Positions 60,721 through 64,000 of a stretch of 64,000 nt of DNA are shown here, piece after piece. This stretch comes from Clavibacter zhangzhiyongii (GTDB lineage Bacteria; Actinomycetota; Actinomycetes; Actinomycetales; Microbacteriaceae). Made by a program: the position numbers and the translations under genes. The stretch is from contig NZ_CP061274.1 in NCBI RefSeq assembly GCF_014775655.1, positions 124,001 to 188,000 on the forward strand. The letters run 5' to 3'. Each line of letters starts with the position of its first letter. Within the stretch, counting starts at the first letter, position 1. The notes below the pieces were generated by a model. That model made no database searches. It saw only the letters and a program-made list of their open reading frames with translations, and was not told where the DNA came from.

Positions 60721-60998
60721 TGTCGGAAGAGAAGACCCCCGCCGAGACGACCCACGGCCCGGCCCGCCTGCGCGCCATCCGCGTGATGACCGCCGTCTTC
60801 GTCGCCCTGCTCGTCGCGATGCTCGTGCTCGGCACGGTGCTGGTGCTGCTGCAGATCGCGGGCCTCGTCGTGGTCGACGGCGGCCTCATCGCCGGCGCCT
60901 CGGCGGCGCTCAGCCCCTGGACGTTCGGCGTCGCCGGCGTGCTCGGGATCTGGACCCTCCTGCTCTCCTACGTCCACGGCTGGAAGCCCGCCGACTAG
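60720..60998 (+). CDS. Small membrane protein, possible TRAP small-subunit analogue
   Basis: A 92-residue protein with two or three hydrophobic segments (about 24-48 and 55-80) and an aromatic tail LLLSYVHGWKPAD. Its place directly after a DctM-like permease is where the DctQ small permease normally sits, but it is shorter than DctQ and has no recognisable DctQ motif. GAGGAG lies just upstream of ATG 60720. Confidence 0.65.
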   Translation: MSEEKTPAETTHGPARLRAIRVMTAVFVALLVAMLVLGTVLVLLQIAGLVVVDGGLIAGASAALSPWTFGVAGVLGIWTLLLSYVHGWKPAD

Positions 60999-61038
60999 GC
61001 GGCACGGCCACCCGCATCACCGGAAGAAGAGGCACGAC

Positions 61039-61623
61039 ATGACGGACGCATCCTCCCTCGCGCGGCTCGCCGCCCTCCCCGTCGCCAACGTGGGCGACTC
61101 CATGGACCGCCTCGGCGTCGTCGACGCCGGGATCCACGCGGTGTGGCGCGGCGCGCGCGTCGCCGGCCCCGCCTTCACCGTGGAGGTCGCGGGCGGCGAC
61201 AACGCCGGCATCCACGAGGCCCTCGGGCGGTTGCGACCCGGCGACGTCCTCGTCGTCAACGGCCACGGGCTCCGCGACCGCGCGCTCGTCGGCGAGCTCA
61301 TCGGCGAGAGGCTGCGGTCCGCCGGCTGCGCGGGCATCGTGATCGACGGCGCCCTCCGCGACGTCGACGACCTCGAGGAGATGGGCTTCCCCGCCTTCGC
61401 CCGCGCCGTGACGCCCGCGGGCCCGTACCGCAACGGGCCGTACCGGATCCAGGTCCCCGTCGCCATCGGGACCGTGGTCGTGAGCCCGGGCGACATCGTG
61501 CTGGGCGACTCCGACGGGCTCGCGATCGTGCCCGCGGCGGAGGCGTCGGCCGTCGCCGACCGGGCCGAGGCCAAGCACGCGGACGAGTCCGCGACCCGGG
61601 CCTCGATCGTCGCCGCACGATGA
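61039..61623 (+). CDS. RraA family protein (4-hydroxy-4-methyl-2-oxoglutarate aldolase type)
   Basis: A 194-residue RraA-fold protein. Key positions of the aldolase/decarboxylase branch are present: the G-E-L-I loop at 85-88, and R107-D108 in DGALRDVDD, which bind the substrate carboxylate and divalent metal. The family cleaves 4-hydroxy-4-methyl-2-oxoglutarate or decarboxylates oxaloacetate; other members regulate RNase E. The catabolic operon favours an enzyme. A GGAAGAAGAGG sequence precedes ATG 61039. Confidence 0.87.
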   Translation: MTDASSLARLAALPVANVGDSMDRLGVVDAGIHAVWRGARVAGPAFTVEVAGGDNAGIHEALGRLRPGDVLVVNGHGLRDRALVGELIGERLRSAGCAGIVIDGALRDVDDLEEMGFPAFARAVTPAGPYRNGPYRIQVPVAIGTVVVSPGDIVLGDSDGLAIVPAAEASAVADRAEAKHADESATRASIVAAR

Positions 61624-61641
61624 CACCCGGCGCCTGGGACG

Positions 61642-62430
61642 ATGGGGAGCATGCCAGCCACCCCCGCGGACAGCGCCGCGACCCCCGCGGAGACCACCTC
61701 GTCCACCGTCCGCAGCGTCGACCGGGCGCTCGACCTCCTCGAGCTGCTGGAGCGGGGGGACGGGCCGCTCAGGCTCGTGGAGCTGAGCCGCGGGTCGGGG
61801 CTGCAGAACGCGACCGTGCTGCGGATCCTCGGATCGCTGCAGCGCCGCGGCTGGGTGACGGCGGAGAACGGCGAGTACCGCGTCGGGCCGGCGGCCCTCG
61901 GGATCGCGAACGGCTTCCTCACCACCGACCGGCTGAGCGGCAGGGCCCGCCCCGTGCTCCAGCAGCTCGCGGACAGCACGCGGCTCACGGCGTCGCTGTA
62001 CGTGCGGATCGGGGAGGAGAGGATCCTCACGGTGCGCGTCGACGGCGAGGACCCGCTGCGGTACCAGCTGCCCCTCGGCCGGCGGCTGCCGCTGCACGTG
62101 GGCGCGGGGAAGAACATCCTGGCGGCCTTCCCGGAGCAGGAGCGCGAGCGGGTGCTCGCCCGGATCGGCAGCACGGACACGGCCGGCGGCACGACGGTGT
62201 CGGCCGACGAGCTGCGGGCGCAGCTCGAGACGGTGCGCCGGGACGGCTTCCACATCTCGATCGACGAGAGGGAGACGGGCGTCGCCGCGGTGAGCGTCCC
62301 GATCCACGACCGGTCCGGCGACGTCGTCGCGGCGATCTCGGCCTCCGGGCCGTCGGAGACCATCACGCACGCGCGCCTCGAGGCGCGCGTGCCGGAACTG
62401 CGCCGAGCGGCAGCCGCCGTGGAGCGGTAG
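61642..62430 (+). CDS. IclR family transcriptional regulator
   Basis: A 262-residue regulator: winged helix about 22-85 (LVELSRGSGLQNATVLRILGSLQRRGWV) and an IclR effector domain from about 90, ending GPSETITHARL. It sits inside the operon it probably controls; the palindrome at 59250-59268 is the candidate site. Start is ATG 61642 or 61651 (GGGGAG is close to the latter). The ligand is probably the operon's carboxylate substrate. Confidence 0.9.
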   Translation: MGSMPATPADSAATPAETTSSTVRSVDRALDLLELLERGDGPLRLVELSRGSGLQNATVLRILGSLQRRGWVTAENGEYRVGPAALGIANGFLTTDRLSGRARPVLQQLADSTRLTASLYVRIGEERILTVRVDGEDPLRYQLPLGRRLPLHVGAGKNILAAFPEQERERVLARIGSTDTAGGTTVSADELRAQLETVRRDGFHISIDERETGVAAVSVPIHDRSGDVVAAISASGPSETITHARLEARVPELRRAAAAVER

Positions 62431-62473
62431 ACGCCGGGTCGCGAGAGGCGGCCGGCAGAGGAGGAGACGCACG

Positions 62474-63256
62474 ATGAGGACAGCGTTCATCGGACTCGGC
62501 GAGGCCGGAGCCATCTACGCGGCGGCGGCCGCTGCCCGCGGCGACCAGGTCGCCGGCTTCGACCCGGCCGCCCCCACCACGCCGGACGGCGTCGAGCGAT
62601 CCGCCACCCTCGCCGAGGCCGTCACCGGCGCCGACCTCGTGGTCGTGCTCACGGGCGCGGCGCTGAGCGAGCGCATCGCCGCGGATGCCGCCCCCCACCT
62701 GGGCGCCGACGCCGTCTACGCGGACTTCACGACGGCGTCGCCCGAGGTCATGGCGCGCGTCGCGCAGCTCGTGCAGGACGCGGGCGCGCGCTTCGCCGAC
62801 GTCGCGATCCTCGGTCCGGTGCCGGCCGAGGGGGCGCGCACGGCGACGATCGTGAGCGGATCCGCCGCGCAGGACGTCGAGGAGTACCTCGTCTCCCTGG
62901 GCGCGGAGGTCGAGCGGATCGACGGGCCGGCCGGCGAGGCCACCAGCCGGAAGCTGCTGCGCAGCGTGCTGATGAAGAGCCTGGCGGCCGTCGTGGTCGA
63001 GGCCGTGACCGCGGGACGCGCGGCCGGCTGCGAGGAGTGGGTGCGCGATCAGATCGCCGGCCAGCTGTCGGGCGACGTGGCCGCGAAGATCGAGCGCTAC
63101 GAGTCGGGCAGCCGGAAGCACGCCGTGCGGCGCGGCCACGAGATGGGGTCGGTGGTCGAGCACCTCGGCGCGCTCGGGGTCCCGTCGGAGATGTCGGAGG
63201 CCTCGATGCGGTTCCTCGGCCGGCTCGCCGAGGAGGAGGCCGCACGCGGGGCCTAG
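62474..63256 (+). CDS. NAD(P)-dependent dehydrogenase, 3-hydroxyisobutyrate dehydrogenase-like with DUF1932
   Basis: A 260-residue beta-hydroxyacid dehydrogenase. The Rossmann motif GLGEAG is at residues 7-12. The usual substrate loop and the catalytic-Lys region (SRKLLRSVLMKSLAAVVVEA, about 157-176) are followed by a DUF1932-type helical domain. It oxidises or reduces a 3-hydroxyacid. With the TRAP permease and RraA aldolase it suggests breakdown of an imported hydroxy-dicarboxylate. Its stop overlaps the convergent YdcF stop by 4 bp. Confidence 0.87.
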   Translation: MRTAFIGLGEAGAIYAAAAAARGDQVAGFDPAAPTTPDGVERSATLAEAVTGADLVVVLTGAALSERIAADAAPHLGADAVYADFTTASPEVMARVAQLVQDAGARFADVAILGPVPAEGARTATIVSGSAAQDVEEYLVSLGAEVERIDGPAGEATSRKLLRSVLMKSLAAVVVEAVTAGRAAGCEEWVRDQIAGQLSGDVAAKIERYESGSRKHAVRRGHEMGSVVEHLGALGVPSEMSEASMRFLGRLAEEEAARGA

Positions 63257-63882
63257 TCGTCCGGTCGGCCGCGCGACGCCTCGCGGGCCCGGCGCAGCAG
63301 CGCGACCGCGATGGCGAGCGGCTTCATCCACGTGACCTCGCCGAACCGGTACTCCCGGCCGCGGGCCAGCCGGTCGGCGAGGTCGGGGCGGGCGGCGCGC
63401 AGGTGGACGCGGGCCTCCTCGGCGTGCACGGGGTCGGAGACGATGCGGATCGTGTCGGCGTCCTCGACGAGCGGGATCGCGTTCGCGACGTTCTCGCGCG
63501 TGCTCCGGCTCGCCTCCTCGAGGACGACCGGGCCGCGGTAGCCGAGCTCGCGGGCGTACCGGGCGAGGATCCGGGCCTCGGGCTCGTCGCCCATCACGGA
63601 TCCGCCGCACAGCACGAGCGCGGTCGACGTGGCGCTCGGGTCCATCGAGCGGAGCGCCGCGCGCACGCGGTAGCGGTTGACGCGGTTCGCGCGCGCCCCC
63701 GCGTTGCCGAAGCCGAGCACGATGACGGCCTCGCGGCCCACCGTGCCGTCGGGCCGGCCGGGGGAGATGCCGAGCCCGCGCGTGCTGGCGGCCCGGTGGA
63801 TCCCCTCGCTCGCCAGGAGCACCGCGGCGACGGCGGCGCCGAGCGCGGCCGGCAGCGCGACGAGGATCCGGCGGGTGCGCAT
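63253..63882 (-). CDS. YdcF family (DUF218) protein
   Basis: A 209-residue protein with an N-terminal hydrophobic anchor (about 6-28) and a DUF218 domain: AVIVLGFGNAGARANRVNRYRVRAA, then LCGGSVMGDEPEA and the LEEASRSTRENVANA block, which is the most conserved part of the family. YdcF-type proteins bind nucleotide cofactors, and some process cell-envelope sugars; the role is unknown. ATG 63882 starts the last complete gene of the window. Confidence 0.9.
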   Translation of the reverse strand: MRTRRILVALPAALGAAVAAVLLASEGIHRAASTRGLGISPGRPDGTVGREAVIVLGFGNAGARANRVNRYRVRAALRSMDPSATSTALVLCGGSVMGDEPEARILARYARELGYRGPVVLEEASRSTRENVANAIPLVEDADTIRIVSDPVHAEEARVHLRAARPDLADRLARGREYRFGEVTWMKPLAIAVALLRRAREASRGRPDD

Positions 63883-63912
63883 GCGCCCAGGCTACGGGCG
63901 CGGTCGGCGGCC

Positions 63913-63944
63913 GGCGGGCGGGCGGTGCGGCGGGCGGGCGGTGC
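63913..63944. repeat. Tandem duplication of a 16-bp GC-rich unit
   Basis: Two exact copies of GGCGGGCGGGCGGTGC in the gap upstream of the YdcF gene. Probably replication slippage; noncoding. Confidence 0.85.
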
Positions 63945-63976
63945 GGCGGCGCGGCTGCCCGATCACCCGGTTCCCG

Positions 63977-64000
63977 TCAGCCGGCGCGGGCCGCCTTCAC
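63977..64000 (-). CDS. Possible C-terminal end of a gene entering from the right edge
   Basis: Read on the minus strand this gives VKAARAG followed by TGA. Codon style fits the genome, but eight codons cannot identify a gene. Confidence 0.25.
   Translation of the reverse strand: MKAARAG

Noticed and set aside
1-64000. tRNA, rRNA, CRISPR arrays, transposases or prophage genes
   Set aside because: None was recognised on either strand. Repeats found are too short and too few for CRISPR, and the restriction locus has no integrase or attachment repeats visible.

Overview
The window is bacterial chromosome of very high GC content. Third codon positions are almost all G or C and GGATCC is frequent. 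Many start codons sit directly behind a TANNNT hexamer, and LPVTG-anchored surface proteins are present. This fits an actinobacterium, most likely Microbacteriaceae close to Clavibacter. The genus is an inference from style and gene content; no rRNA or tRNA marker was seen.

Layout. 1-9,300 holds an MMPL exporter (cut by the window start) with a divergent TetR, a YbjJ-like MFS permease, a hydroxyacyl-CoA dehydrogenase, an unrecognised membrane-anchored coiled-coil protein, a PAP2 phosphatase, ArfB and a flavin monooxygenase. 9,300-13,000 holds small DUF genes, a TetR that appears to control a divergent medium-chain reductase through two operators, a YdeI-family gene and a GNAT gene. 13,195-17,061 is a sugar ABC importer (binding protein and two permeases, no ATPase here) facing a HAD sugar phosphatase. 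17,160-20,406 holds a small membrane protein, a sarcosine-oxidase-like flavoenzyme, an unknown coiled-coil protein and a CE7 acetyl esterase. 20,517-28,530 is a six-gene operon with every start overlapping the preceding stop: peptide ABC importer, CocE-type hydrolase and TetR, with one perfect palindrome at its promoter.

28,617-35,279 holds a VOC protein with divergent WYL regulator, a large APC permease, an LPVTG surface protein and a Bcr/CflA exporter. 35,375-41,351 is a complete type I restriction-modification locus (hsdM-hsdS-hsdR) whose hsdS is strikingly AT-rich. 41,551-46,620 holds an SDR, an ECF sigma factor fused by overlap to ogt, an orphan response regulator and a second LPVTG protein. 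The two LPVTG genes are paralogues that share signal peptide, core domain, sorting tail, a hairpin-bearing 5' leader and a similar terminator.

46,652-52,818 holds a conserved-TM-helix channel-like protein, a PRC-barrel/DUF2382 stress protein with divergent TetR and paired operators, a quinone-reductase-like gene with divergent MarR and paired operators, and a Gfo/Idh/MocA oxidoreductase. 52,867-55,914 is a probable copper-handling set (His-rich membrane protein, YcnI-like DUF1775, PepSY membrane protein). 55,949-59,083 holds a LacI regulator, a Pr6Pr membrane protein and a glycosyltransferase. 59,205-63,256 is a catabolic operon (TRAP large permease, 24-codon bridging ORF, small membrane protein, RraA-type aldolase, IclR, NAD(P)-dependent dehydrogenase) behind a promoter with a perfect palindrome. 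A YdcF protein and the possible tail of another gene close the window.

Most regulators sit divergent to their likely targets with visible inverted repeats between them. No prophage, transposase, CRISPR array, tRNA or rRNA was recognised. The best candidates for something undescribed are the duplicated LPVTG cassette with its conserved leader, the peptide importer-CocE-TetR operon, and the TRAP operon with its stop/start bridging ORF.
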